Of a stretch of DNA of 36,435 nt, positions 1 through 9,600 are shown piece after piece. The notes under the pieces were generated by a model. It was not told the origin of the DNA. It made no database searches and saw only the letters and a list, made by a program, of their open reading frames with translations. The DNA is from Planctomycetota bacterium (lineage in GTDB: Bacteria; Planctomycetota; J058; JAJDCQ01). How positions within the stretch are numbered: position 1 is the first letter of the stretch; every line of letters starts with the position of its first letter. The DNA is taken from contig JAJDCQ010000078.1 in assembly GCA_029260755.1 (NCBI GenBank), forward strand, positions 137,255 through 173,689, written 5' to 3'. The translations under genes were made by a program, and so were the position numbers.

Positions 1-722
1 TAGAGGACGCGCGTCTCGCCCCTCTCGGGAAGCGGCGCGCCGTCCTCGGCGAACGACACCGAGATCGGGCTCTGGCCGTCGAGCCACTCGGCCAGGGTGG
101 CGCCGAACGGCAGGTTCGCGTGGATCGTGAGGACGATCGGGATCCCGAGGTCGTGGGGCAGCCCGAGGAGGATCTGGCGGACGGCCGCCGGGCCGCCGGT
201 GCCGGCGCCGATGGCGATCAGGCGGGGCTGGTCGTCCTTGGCGCGACTGCGCTCGCGCTTCTCGACGGCCTCGACCTGCTGCCGGATCTGATCGCCGATG
301 TCCCGGAGCGCGGTCGAGTGGGCGGTGCCGACGGCGGCCACCTGCTTCACCGAGATGCGGAAGTGGTCGCTCCACCAGTCGCCCGTCTCGGACGAAGGCT
401 TCTCGATCACGTCGACAGCGCCGGCCGCGAGGGCGTCGAACGTCCGAAAGACCTCCCCGCGGTTGAACGAGCTGCTGCAGATCAGGATCGGGAGCGGCGA
501 GAACGACATCAGGTACTCGGTCACCGCGACGCCGCTCATGTTCGGCATGACGAGGTCGCAGGTGAGCAGGTCGGGCTTGTGCTTGACGCAGAGCTCGATC
601 GCGGTGCGCCCGTCGCAAGCCTCGCCGACGACCTCCACGTCGGGATCGGACTGGAGCACCGAGACGAGGTGACGGCGCATCGTCAGCGAGTCCTCCGCGA
701 CGACGACTCGGATCTTCGGCAT
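1..722 (-). CDS. cheB: Chemotaxis response regulator protein-glutamate methylesterase CheB, 3' end cut by window, active-site Ser replaced
   Basis: Read on the minus strand from an ATG at 720-722 preceded by a good ribosome-binding site (GAGAGGAG). About 240 residues are visible before the window edge cuts the gene. Residues 1-120 are a receiver domain with acidic pair E10/D11, phosphoacceptor D56 (CDLVMPNMSG) and a lysine in EKPS. A linker follows, then the start of the CheB methylesterase domain (LIAIGAGTGGP). Canonical CheB has GASTGG there, and its Ser is the nucleophile that hydrolyses glutamyl methyl esters on chemoreceptors. Here that codon (201-203, residue 174) is GGC, glycine, while the histidine of the triad (TIHAN) is retained. 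The Asp of the triad lies outside the window. The family call is secure. Enzymatic activity is doubtful, so it may act as a phospho-regulated binding protein. Other che genes would lie further left, outside the window. Confidence 0.9.
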   Translation of the reverse strand, partial: MPKIRVVVAEDSLTMRRHLVSVLQSDPDVEVVGEACDGRTAIELCVKHKPDLLTCDLVMPNMSGVAVTEYLMSFSPLPILICSSSFNRGEVFRTFDALAAGAVDVIEKPSSETGDWWSDHFRISVKQVAAVGTAHSTALRDIGDQIRQQVEAVEKRERSRAKDDQPRLIAIGAGTGGPAAVRQILLGLPHDLGIPIVLTIHANLPFGATLAEWLDGQSPISVSFAEDGAPLPERGETRVL

Positions 723-1134
723 CTCGATCTCCTCTCGGGCGTTCCCGCCCCTGTTTCGCCGCCTCAACCCCACCAGCGGCCACCGTCCCCTGGAGCACGT
801 GCCGAGCCGACCGATCGCGCGCCCCGAGGTCGTTTCGTAAGCATTGGCTGTGTAGACGTTTCGGCGCTCCGGTCGACGGCTCGGCGCTCCGGGGCGACGG
901 CCGGCGCCGACCGGGGTGGCTGATCTCGACCACTTCGGTGGACCTCGTCCGACGGGCGCCGGTCGATCTCATCCGGTCGGCCCGCGCGGCGTCGCGCTCG
1001 AGCGCTCGGGCCAGAGCGATCGTCGACCGCAATCCCGCTCGCCGCACGGATCCGCGGCGATCCTCGCCCGGGCGCACCGGACTGGGACTCCCCGTTGCTC
1101 TTCACCCGATCGCGGGGAAGGGAACGAGGACGTC
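723..1134. other. Intergenic region between divergent cheB and HzsA-like gene
   Basis: No convincing gene was found in these 412 bases. They must hold the divergent promoters of cheB and of the cytochrome gene, but I see no clear -35/-10 pair. The only structure noticed is a 12-bp direct repeat, TCGGCGCTCCGG, at 861-872 and 881-892. A longer reading of the downstream gene from a GTG at 916 runs through part of this region, but its translation lacks any export signal or family similarity. Confidence 0.5.
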
Positions 1135-4100
1135 ATGAAGAGCTCGAGCGTGGTGCGGATCGGATGGGCGGGCCTCTCGATGATCGCGATCGTGATCCTC
1201 GTCGCGACGACCCGCGTCGTCGACGACGCGGCCGGCGGCACCGAGGCCGCCGGGGCGGCGGTGATCGGCGAGGCGGGCCAGGCCTCCTCGGCGGCCTCGT
1301 CGTCGTCGGCCTCGTCGTCGGCCTCGTCGACGCCGGTCCGCCGGAGCCAGCCGCGCGGTCCGCGCCGGAGCGCCGACGACGTCGCCCGCGACCTCGACTA
1401 CGACATCGTCTACGTCCGGCAGCCCCGCTTCGGCGACGAGATCAACACGCGGTGGCCCGAGGTCTTCCATCCCGCGCTGATCGACCCGGGCGCCGACCTG
1501 ATGCTGCTCCACCCCGACGGGAGCGAGGAGCTGCTCTTCGAGGGAGGCGTCGGCTCGGTGACGGACCCGTTCGTGACGTTCGACGGGCGTGCGGTCCTCT
1601 TCAGCTACTTCCACGACGCGCGCCCCGAGGCGATCAACCGCCAGCGCAGCCTGCCGATCCGGGGCGCCGACATCTTCCGGATCGATCTCGAGACCCGCGC
1701 GGTGACGCAGCTCACCCACGGCGAGTTCACCCCGAACACGGGCGCGGGCCGCTTCGACGAGACGAACCCCGTCGACCCCGGCCGGCATCACGACCGGCTC
1801 GGCTACGGGATCCTCAACCTCGGGCCGGCGCCGGTCGCGGGCGGCAAGATCGCCTTCACCTCGAACCGGAACGGGTTCGTCCCGCCGCGCGGCTACACCA
1901 ACCCGACCCTCCAGCTCTTCGTCATGGACGAGGACGGCGGCAACGTCACCCTGATCGCGCCGATGAACATCGGAAGCGCGCTCCACCCGACGCCGATCGC
2001 TGACGGCCGCCTCGTCTACAGCAGCCTCGAGACCCAGGGGCTCCGCGACCTCCGCGTCTGGGGGCTCTGGGCGATCCAGCCCGACGGCCGGAAGTGGGCG
2101 CCGGTGGTGAGCGCGTTCCGGAGGGGGCAGGCGTTCCACTTCATGACCCAGCTCGGCGGCGGCGACCTCGTCTACGTCGACTACTACAACCTCAACAACA
2201 ATGGCTTCGGCGCCCTCCACCGGATGCCGCTGTCGCCGCCGCCGGGCACCGCGGCCTTCGGCGATGCGTTCGCGAGCCGCAGCGAGCCGATCGCCCAGAC
2301 GAACCAGAACGGGCAGGTGCTCCCGTTCCGGATGCCGTTCACGCCGTTCGGCCTCCGCTCGCTCAGCCCGTTCACGAGCGGCGCCGACCACGCGGCGCCC
2401 GTCGGCGCGGACGGTCGACGCGTCGGCAAGTTCACCCACCCCTCGGCGGCGCCCCACGACGACCTCCTCACCGTCTGGACCCCCGGCCCCGCGAACGACC
2501 TCGCCCGGCCGACGACCCAGCCCTACTACGACGGCGGCATCTACGTCGTCCCCGGCGGCGAGACCCTCGGCGGGCCGGCCGACCTCGTCCTGATCAAGAA
2601 CGACCCCGCCTACAACGAGGCGTGGCCGCGGGCGGTCGTGCCGTGGAGCGCGATCCACGGGCAGGACGAGCCGGTGGAGCTCCCGTGGCTGCCGAACGAT
2701 GGCTCCGAGCACGAGGCGCTGCCGGCCGGGACGCCGTTCGGCCTCGTCGGCACGAGCAGCTTCTACAAGCGCGAGTCGTTCCCGGGCCAGGTGCTCGGCT
2801 CGGCGGACACCTTCGATGGTCTCGACGCGTTCAACGCCGTCAACGGGAGCAGCAACTGGCAGGTGCAGGGCGCCGACGCCGGCCGCTACGACGACTCCGA
2901 CATCTGGGCGGTGCGGGTGGTCGCCATGGAGCCGAACACGCACCGGAGCTACGGCCCGAACGCGGGGCCGAGCGGCCGCCCGCGGTTCTTCAGCCACGCG
3001 ATGGAGCGGCTCCGGATCCTCGGCGAGATCCCGCTCCGGAAGTGGAGCGCCGACGGGCGTCCGGTCCTCGATCCCGAGGGCAACCCCGACACGAGCTTCC
3101 TCGCCCGGATTCCGGCCGACACGCCGTTCACGTTCCAGACGCTCGACCGCGACGGGATGGTCCTCAACATGGCCCAGACCTGGCACCAGGTGCGTCCCGG
3201 CGAGGTCCGGGCCGACTGCGGCGGCTGCCACGCCCACAGCAAGAAGCCGCTCGCGTTCGAGGCGACCGCGGCGGCCCGACCCGACTACGTGGTCGTCGAC
3301 CTGGCCGAGGCGACGCCGCTGCTGTCGCGCGACGCGTCGGGCGGGCCGAGCGTCCGGACCGCCGACGCCTCCGTCGTGAACGTGGAGTTCGTTCGCGACA
3401 TCCGGCCGATTCTCCGCAGGAGCTGCGTGCCCTGCCACACCCAAACGGCGGCGAACCCGCCCGCCGGTCTCGTTCTCGACGACCTCGCGCTCCAGGGCCG
3501 GCTGCCGGGCGACTACGCTCGTCTCGCGAACGACCCAGAGGCGGAGTGGGGCCATCGGCCGCTCACCGGCGTGTGGCGGGCGGGGAACGCGAGCCGCTAC
3601 GTCCGCAAGTTCCAGAGTCGGCGAAGCCTCCTCACCTGGAAGATCTTCGGGCGGCGTCTCGACGGCTGGCGCAACGAGCACCACCCGACCGAGGCGGTCC
3701 CCGGCGACCCGAGCACCCTGCCGGCCGGCGCCCATCCGCGGCACGCCGACCTCGACTTCACCGGGACGATGATGCCGCCGCCCGGGAGCGGCGTTCCGCC
3801 GCTCAGCGCCGAGGAGAAGCTGACGATCGTCCGGTGGATCGACCTCGGCTGCCCGATCGACGTCGAGAGCGATGGGTTCGGCTGGTTCCTCGACGATCTC
3901 CGGCCGACCCTCACCGTCAGCTCGCCGCGGGCCGGAGAGAACGCCGCGCCGATCGAGGCCATCCGGATCGGTGTCGCCGACGCCAACTCCGGCGTCGACC
4001 TCGCGACCCTGAGCGTGGTGGCGGACGTCGCGATCGACGGCCACCCCGCCGGCTCCGAGCTCGCGGGGCTCGCCCGGCCGACGGGCGACGGCACCTTCGC

Positions 4101-4527
4101 GATCGCGCTGACCCGGCCGATCGCGGTCGCGGACGCGCACGTCCGCGTCACGGTCAGAGACCGCCAGGGCAACATCACGCGGATCGACCGCCGCTTCTCC
4201 GTCGCGGGCGTCGTCGCGACGGCATCCCGTCGGAGCGGTCCGCCCGCCGCCCCCGCCGGCGTGGCCTCGCTCCCGTCCGCCCGTCGCCCATCGCTTCCCG
4301 GTCGGCCCGTCGAGGTCCGGCGGTCGGCGGCGCGTCCGTCCTCGAGAAGGCCCGCGGCGATGGTGACCGAGGCCGCGGCCGTCGCCCCGAGGGTCGCCCG
4401 CCCGGATGCATCGGCCGAGATCGTCGCGCGCCTCGGCCGCGGCGAGTCGGTCGAGTCGCTCACGGCCGAGTTCGGCGAGGAGCACTTCTGGCGCGCCGTC
4501 GCCGGCGGAGCTGGCGCGCGTCGTTGA
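1135..4527 (+). CDS. Exported HzsA-like diheme protein (beta-propeller plus c-type cytochrome region)
   Basis: Encodes 1130 residues from ATG 1135, chosen because it follows GAGGA and begins an export signal (charged MKSSSVVR, then a hydrophobic stretch to about residue 30). A low-complexity Ser/Ala linker follows. Residues about 80-450 look like a TolB-type propeller (DGRAVLFSYF, GKIAFTSNRNG, GRLVYSSLE). Two heme c sites follow: CGGCH at residues 695-699 and CVPCH at 764-768, then an Ig-like segment and a Pro/Arg/Ala-rich tail. Propeller, middle domain and diheme region in this order resemble the hydrazine synthase alpha-subunit family, whose relatives are common in planctomycetes that do not perform anammox. 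It probably acts in the periplasm or on the outer surface in electron transfer or oxidation. There are no HzsB/HzsC partners here, so hydrazine synthesis is not claimed. The substrate is unknown. Confidence 0.8.
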   Translation: MKSSSVVRIGWAGLSMIAIVILVATTRVVDDAAGGTEAAGAAVIGEAGQASSAASSSSASSSASSTPVRRSQPRGPRRSADDVARDLDYDIVYVRQPRFGDEINTRWPEVFHPALIDPGADLMLLHPDGSEELLFEGGVGSVTDPFVTFDGRAVLFSYFHDARPEAINRQRSLPIRGADIFRIDLETRAVTQLTHGEFTPNTGAGRFDETNPVDPGRHHDRLGYGILNLGPAPVAGGKIAFTSNRNGFVPPRGYTNPTLQLFVMDEDGGNVTLIAPMNIGSALHPTPIADGRLVYSSLETQGLRDLRVWGLWAIQPDGRKWAPVVSAFRRGQAFHFMTQLGGGDLVYVDYYNLNNNGFGALHRMPLSPPPGTAAFGDAFASRSEPIAQTNQNGQVLPFRMPFTPFGLRSLSPFTSGADHAAPVGADGRRVGKFTHPSAAPHDDLLTVWTPGPANDLARPTTQPYYDGGIYVVPGGETLGGPADLVLIKNDPAYNEAWPRAVVPWSAIHGQDEPVELPWLPNDGSEHEALPAGTPFGLVGTSSFYKRESFPGQVLGSADTFDGLDAFNAVNGSSNWQVQGADAGRYDDSDIWAVRVVAMEPNTHRSYGPNAGPSGRPRFFSHAMERLRILGEIPLRKWSADGRPVLDPEGNPDTSFLARIPADTPFTFQTLDRDGMVLNMAQTWHQVRPGEVRADCGGCHAHSKKPLAFEATAAARPDYVVVDLAEATPLLSRDASGGPSVRTADASVVNVEFVRDIRPILRRSCVPCHTQTAANPPAGLVLDDLALQGRLPGDYARLANDPEAEWGHRPLTGVWRAGNASRYVRKFQSRRSLLTWKIFGRRLDGWRNEHHPTEAVPGDPSTLPAGAHPRHADLDFTGTMMPPPGSGVPPLSAEEKLTIVRWIDLGCPIDVESDGFGWFLDDLRPTLTVSSPRAGENAAPIEAIRIGVADANSGVDLATLSVVADVAIDGHPAGSELAGLARPTGDGTFAIALTRPIAVADAHVRVTVRDRQGNITRIDRRFSVAGVVATASRRSGPPAAPAGVASLPSARRPSLPGRPVEVRRSAARPSSRRPAAMVTEAAAVAPRVARPDASAEIVARLGRGESVESLTAEFGEEHFWRAVAGGAGARR

Positions 4528-4604
4528 GGAGGTCGGCCCGGTCGGGCCGAACTAGCCCGGTCCCGAACGAAGACGGAGAGATGAGAGTGAGAGAGAGCAA
4601 GACG

Positions 4605-5051
4605 ATGACGAACGAGCCGACTCGCCCCTCGACGACGAGCGACCGCCCCCGACGGGGGCCCGCCCCCTTCGCGATGGTCGTCCTCGGCGCCGTCGCGCTC
4701 GCGACGCCCGTCGCGGTCGGCGACATCGGGGTCGACTGGTCCCGGGGTGACCGCGAGTTCGCGGACGCGCGGGACGGTCTCGACGCGATCTGGGCGGCCG
4801 AGATCCGCCACTTCCAGCGGAGCGGACGCTACGCCGACACCGTCGATGACCTCGTCGCCCTCGACGGGCTCGACCCGGCGCTGGTCGCGCCGGAGGCCCG
4901 CGGGCGGGTGACCTTCCGGATCGAGAGCCTCTCGGCGGAGGGGTTCGAGGGCGTCGCCGACGTGCTCGACGGCGATCTCTGGATCGCCGAGCTCCGGGTC
5001 GACGAGCGCCGGCGGATCCGCTCGGTCGTCATCGCCGGGGAGAGCCCCTGA
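4605..5051 (+). CDS. Small exported protein with pilin-like globular region
   Basis: 148 residues from ATG 4605; an in-frame ATG at 4581 would add eight residues and has a poorly spaced GGAG. A basic N-terminus (RPRRG) precedes one hydrophobic segment (FAMVVLGAVALATPVAVG), then about 110 residues reading DGLDAIWAAEIRHFQRSG and RYADTVDDLVALDGL. That pattern, an amphipathic helix followed by 'GRYAD..DLV', recurs in the soluble part of type IV pilin-like proteins, but the prepilin peptidase cleavage motif (G/FTLxE) is absent. It starts 77 bases after the HzsA-like gene on the same strand and is probably cotranscribed, so it could be a small partner of that cytochrome. Function unknown. Confidence 0.6.
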   Translation: MTNEPTRPSTTSDRPRRGPAPFAMVVLGAVALATPVAVGDIGVDWSRGDREFADARDGLDAIWAAEIRHFQRSGRYADTVDDLVALDGLDPALVAPEARGRVTFRIESLSAEGFEGVADVLDGDLWIAELRVDERRRIRSVVIAGESP

Positions 5052-5088
5052 CGGCGCGCGGAACGACCCGGCCGACGGCCGAGCTCCG

Positions 5089-6510
5089 TCACCCGTCGAG
5101 CCCGAACTTGTCGAGACGGTAGCGGAAGCTCGATCGGGTCATGCCGAGGAGCCGGGCGGCCTTGGTCTTGTTGTAGCGCGTCTTGATCAGCGCCTTCCGG
5201 AGCATCGTCTTCTCGAGCGCCTCGAGGTCGAGCCCCCCGTCGGGGATCTCGAGCGATGCGAGGTCGAGGGGGGCGGGGTCCGGCGCGGCCGGTGGAGCGC
5301 CGGGGCCTGCGGCGATCGGCTCGACGCCGGTGGGCTGCGACGGCGACGGCGACCGGAGCTCCTCGAGGAGGATGGCGGACTCGATCACGAGCGGTCCGGA
5401 CGAGGTGATCGCGGCCCGCTCGACGACGTTTCGGAGCTCGCGGATGTTTCCGGGCCAGGAGTAGCTCTCGAGCCGGGCGATCGCGCCGTCGGTGAAGCCG
5501 GCGAGCCTCTTGCCGATCTCGCGGGCGAACCGGTCGACGAAGTGCTCGGCGAGGAGGAGGACGTCTTCGCCGCGCGCCCGGAGCGGCGGAATCGTGCACT
5601 TGAGTCGGTTGATCCGGTAGTAGAAGTCCTCCCGGATCGCGCCGTCCGCGACGAGGTCGGCGAGGTTGCGGTTCGTCGCAATGACGAACCGGCAGCTCGC
5701 CGCGACGTCGGCGACGCCGCCGACCGGCCGGAACGTGCCCTGCTCGAGGAGCCGGAGGAGCTTGCCCTGGAGGGCGAGGTTGGCCGAGGCGACCTCGTCG
5801 AGGAAGAGGGTGCCGGCGGCCGCCTCCTCGACGAGCCCGCCCCGCGAGCTGGTCGCCCCCGTGAAGGCACCCTTGACGTTGCCGAACAGCTCGGCCTCGA
5901 GGAGCGTCTCGGGCATCGCGGCGCAGTTGATCGCGACGAACCGTCCGGCGCGTCGGCCCGAGGCGTGATGGATCGCCCGGGCGAAGAGCTCCTTCCCGGT
6001 GCCGCTCTCCCCCTCGAGCAAGACGGGGATCGCGAGGTCGGCGACGTCGCGGGCGAAGGAGCGCGCCTCATCGATCGCGGGCGAGTCGCCGATGATCTGC
6101 TCGAACGCGCCGCCGGCGACCTGTCGTCGCAGCTCCTCGCGCTCGCGCTCGAGGCGCCGGACGCGGAGGGCCTGGTCGAGGCTCGCCCGGAGGCGGGTCG
6201 GGGAGAACGGCTTGGCGACGAAGTCCGACGCGCCGAGCCGCATCGCCTCGACGACCCGAGCGACCTCCCCGACGCCGCTCAGGACGATCACCTGCGCGGC
6301 GACGCCGGCCTGGAGCAGGCTCATTCCATCACCGTCGGGGAGACCCAGATCGAGGAGGATCACGTCGGGGGGGTCTTCCCCGAGGGCTCGGCGGGCTCCG
6401 CCGAGGGATCCCTCGGCGGCGAGCGCGACCGACTCGCCGATGATCTCGGTGACGAGGGTGCGGATCGCCGGGTCGTCCTCGATGAGCAAGACCCGCGGCT
6501 GGTCGTTCAC
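5089..6510 (-). CDS. Sigma-54-dependent response regulator (NtrC family)
   Basis: 473 residues from a GTG at 6508-6510, preferred over GTG 6525 because GGAGGGG lies about six bases upstream. Order: receiver domain (E11, D12, D13, acceptor D54 in LLDLGLPDGDG, KPFS lysine), AAA+ sigma-54 activation domain with Walker A GESGTGKE, the GAFTGA loop that contacts sigma-54, Walker B GTLFLDEV and the WPGNIREL motif, a Pro-rich linker, and a C-terminal Fis-type helix-turn-helix (NKTKAARLLGMTRSSFRYRL). All elements of an active enhancer-binding protein are present. It is divergent from the hybrid kinase starting at 6699, and the intergenic region carries an 18-bp dyad. The natural inference is that the kinase and the downstream Hpt protein feed phosphate to D54. 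Target promoters are not evident in the window. Confidence 0.93.
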   Translation of the reverse strand: MNDQPRVLLIEDDPAIRTLVTEIIGESVALAAEGSLGGARRALGEDPPDVILLDLGLPDGDGMSLLQAGVAAQVIVLSGVGEVARVVEAMRLGASDFVAKPFSPTRLRASLDQALRVRRLEREREELRRQVAGGAFEQIIGDSPAIDEARSFARDVADLAIPVLLEGESGTGKELFARAIHHASGRRAGRFVAINCAAMPETLLEAELFGNVKGAFTGATSSRGGLVEEAAAGTLFLDEVASANLALQGKLLRLLEQGTFRPVGGVADVAASCRFVIATNRNLADLVADGAIREDFYYRINRLKCTIPPLRARGEDVLLLAEHFVDRFAREIGKRLAGFTDGAIARLESYSWPGNIRELRNVVERAAITSSGPLVIESAILLEELRSPSPSQPTGVEPIAAGPGAPPAAPDPAPLDLASLEIPDGGLDLEALEKTMLRKALIKTRYNKTKAARLLGMTRSSFRYRLDKFGLDG

Positions 6511-6561
6511 GTCGCACCCCTCCACGCGCTCATCCGAACACGAGCCAGGGAGATCCAGTCA

Positions 6562-6579
6562 ATCATTGGGATTGATGAG
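6562..6579. promoter_or_regulatory. Candidate operator: ATCAT-N6-TGATGAG (copy 1 of 3)
   Basis: An 18-bp element in the 188-bp gap between the divergent NtrC-type regulator and the hybrid kinase. It matches, with identical spacing, elements at 10451-10468 and 13032-13049. An overlapping 6-bp inverted repeat TCAATC/GATTGA (6559-6575) makes the dyad character stronger. The binding protein is unknown; a LuxR-type or other dimeric regulator is an inference. Confidence 0.6.
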
Positions 6580-6698
6580 TGTCGTCGCGTCCTCACTCTA
6601 CACGATGGAGAGTGGGACCATCGGAGTCGCCTCGAGATTCGTCCATCGCCCCTTCGGGCGCCGGCGGGCGGGCCGACGGTCGAGCGGACGAACACGAC

Positions 6699-9600
6699 AT
6701 GATGATGGCCGAGACGGGCGAGCCGCCTCTTCGTCTTCTCGTCGTCGAGCGAGGCTCGCGGCAGGCGGACGAGCTTCGTCGCGGCCTCGAGGAGCGCGGC
6801 TTTCTCGTCGACGTGGCGCGGGATGGCGAGGAGGCCTACCGACGGTTCGTGACCCGGCGCTACGACCTCGTCGTCACCGAGGTGGATCTCGCGCGGGTGA
6901 CCGGCTTTGAGCTGTGCCGGCGGATCCGCGCGTCGAGCACCCGGGCCGAGGTGCCGCTCCTGATCGTGACCGGCCGTGACGCCCGGGACGACCGCCAGGC
7001 GGGCCTCGATGCGGGCGCTGACGGGTTTCTGGTGAAGCCGGTCGACGCCGAGACGGTGTCCCGCCACATCCGGATCCTGCTCGAGCGCGACTTCGACCAG
7101 GCGTTCTGCGCGACCGGCCGCGGGCGGGTCCTCATCGTCGACGGGAGCAGCACCGAGGCGGAGCGAACCCGTCTGATCCTCGAGGCGGCGGGCTTCGAGG
7201 CGGACGTGGCGGCCGACGGAGAGGAGGCGCTCGCGACGATCGGGGGCGAGCGCAACGACGTCCTCCTGACCGACGTCGTCCTCCGCCCCTTCTCGGGACA
7301 CGAGCTCTGTCGGCGGGTGAAGGCCGATCCCGCGACCGGCGCGACCCGGGTCGTCCTTCACTCGGCCCGCCGCGAGATGCGCGACGTGATGGAGGGGCTC
7401 GAGTGCGGAGCGGACAACTACGTGACCAAGCCGGCCGAGACCGCGGAGCTCGTCCGGGCGATCGCGGAGGTCATTGCCCGGACGGATGGGCAAGACCGAC
7501 GACCCGGCGTGCCCGAGGCCGGGGCGACGATCAGGCTGGATGATCGTGAGTTCCGGATCGACGCCGGGAAGGGGCAGATCCTGGGCTACCTCACGTCGAC
7601 GTTCGAGAATCTCGAGCGGGCCAAGCGGGCGGAGACGGCGAGCCTCGAGGCCGGTCGGATCCTGAGGGAGTCCTCGCGGCTGCTCCAGTCGAGCCTCGAC
7701 GCCCTCTCGGCCGCGCTCGCGATCACGGACGCGCAGGGGCGGATCGTGGCGGCGAACCGGGCGTGGGTCGAGCGCGAGGTCGCGGGGCCGTTCGGGGAGG
7801 GTGCGGTCGTCGGCGCGAGCCTGCTGGACGGCGCCGAGGGCTCCTCGGGCGGGGCCGAGCTTCGGAGAGAGATAGGACGCCTGCTCGATCGGTCGTCGGC
7901 GGAGTCCATCGAGCGGGAGATCGCCTGCGGGGACGGCGCCGGCCGGCGCTGGTACTCGATCCGGGTGAGCGCGTTCGTCGAGGACGGTCTTCTCCGGCTG
8001 CTCGTCTCGCAGGAGGACATCACCGCCCGGCGCCGCGCCGAGGCCGAGCGCGAGCGACTCCTGAAGCAGGTCCAGACCGAGGGGGCGTTCCTCGACGCGG
8101 TCGTCCGCAGCGCACCGGTCGGCGTCGTGATCGCCGAGGCGCCGACCGGCCGGATCATCCTGGCGAACGATGAGGCGGAGCGTGTCTGCGGTCAGCGGCT
8201 CCTCGCCGACGACATCGAGGCCTATCAGCGCTTCGAGGGACGCCGCCGGGATGGACGACGGGTCGAGGCGCACGAGTGGCCCGTCGCTCGCTCGATCGCC
8301 GGGGACGAGACGGTGACGGGGGAGGAGATCCAGTTCGTCCGTCCGGATGGGGTCGTCACGCCGATTCTGGTGAGCTCCAGGCCGATCCTCGGTCGCGACG
8401 GGCGACTCATCGCCGCGGTGGCCACGTTCGTCGACATCTCCGAGCGGGAGGAGCTCCAGTCGCAGCTCGTCCAGAGCCAGAAGATGGAGGGGATCGGCCA
8501 GCTCGCCGGAGGGATCGCCCACGACTTCAACAACATCCTCTCGGGGATCATCGGCTTCAGCGAGCTCGCCCTCGGCCACGCCCCGCCCGACTCCAAGCTC
8601 GAGAAGTATCTCCGTCAGGTCCGCTCGTCGGGCGAGCACGCCGCCATCCTCACGAGGCAGCTCCTCGCCTTCAGCCGGAAGCAGCATCTCGAGCCGCGCC
8701 TGCTCGACGTCGGCGAGGTGGTCGCCGAGAGCCAGGTGATGCTCGCCCGTCTCATCGGCGAGAACATCCAGATCAAGCTCGCCGGCCCCGACGAGCTCCC
8801 GGCCGTCATGATCGACCCGGCCCAGCTCAGTCACGTGGTCGTCAACCTGGCCGTCAACGCCCGCGACGCGATGCCCGACGGCGGGACGCTCCTCTTCGAG
8901 ACATCGGCCGTCTCGTTCGACGAGGAGCGGGCGCGGGGCGACCCCGAGGTGGAGGTCGGCGACTACGTTCGCCTGGCCGTCAGCGACACCGGCCGCGGGA
9001 TGCCGCCCGAGGTGATCGCCCGGATCTTCGAGCCGTTCTTCACGACCAAGGCGGAGGGGAAGGGGACGGGGCTCGGGATGTCGATGGTCCACGGCTTCGT
9101 GAAGCAGAGCGGCGGCTTCATCCGCGTCTACAGCGAGCCCGGCGCCGGGACGGTCTTCAAGCTCTACTTTCCGCAGGCGGCGGGGGACGTCGAGGCGGGG
9201 CGAGCCGAGGAGGTGGAGCGGGCCGAGCCTCCCGGCGGGACCGAGACGATCCTGGTCGTCGAGGACGAGGACGTCGTTCGCGACCTCGGACGGGCGATCC
9301 TCGAGGGAGCGGGCTACGCGGTGATCGAGGCCGGCAACGCCGAAGGCGCGCTCCGGATCTGCGAGCGGGGCGAGCCGTTCGACCTCCTCATCTCGGACGT
9401 CATGCTGCCCGGGATGAGCGGGCGCGAGCTCACCCGGATGGCCCGGGAGATCCGAGGACCCGACCTGCCGGTCGTCTACATGTCGGGCTACACCGAGAGC
9501 ACCGTCCACGAACGAGGGGGGCCGTTGCTGCCGGGGGCGACGTTCATCGAGAAGCCGCTGACCCAGCGGGCGCTCCTCGAACGGGTGCGGAGCGTGCTCG

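Noticed and set aside
916..1134. N-terminal extension of the HzsA-like protein from GTG 916
   Set aside because: The added 73 residues are Arg/Pro/Ser-rich with no signal, whereas ATG 1135 has a ribosome site and a clean export signal.
1285..1330. TCG-rich microsatellite as a contingency repeat
   Set aside because: It encodes the Ser/Ala linker and the repeat is too irregular to argue for slippage-based switching.
1102..4485. 1127-residue open frame on the minus strand opposite the HzsA-like gene
   Set aside because: Composition is Arg/Asp/Glu/Val-rich with no motif or fold, a typical antisense shadow of a high-GC gene whose third positions are G/C. The plus strand has heme motifs and an export signal.
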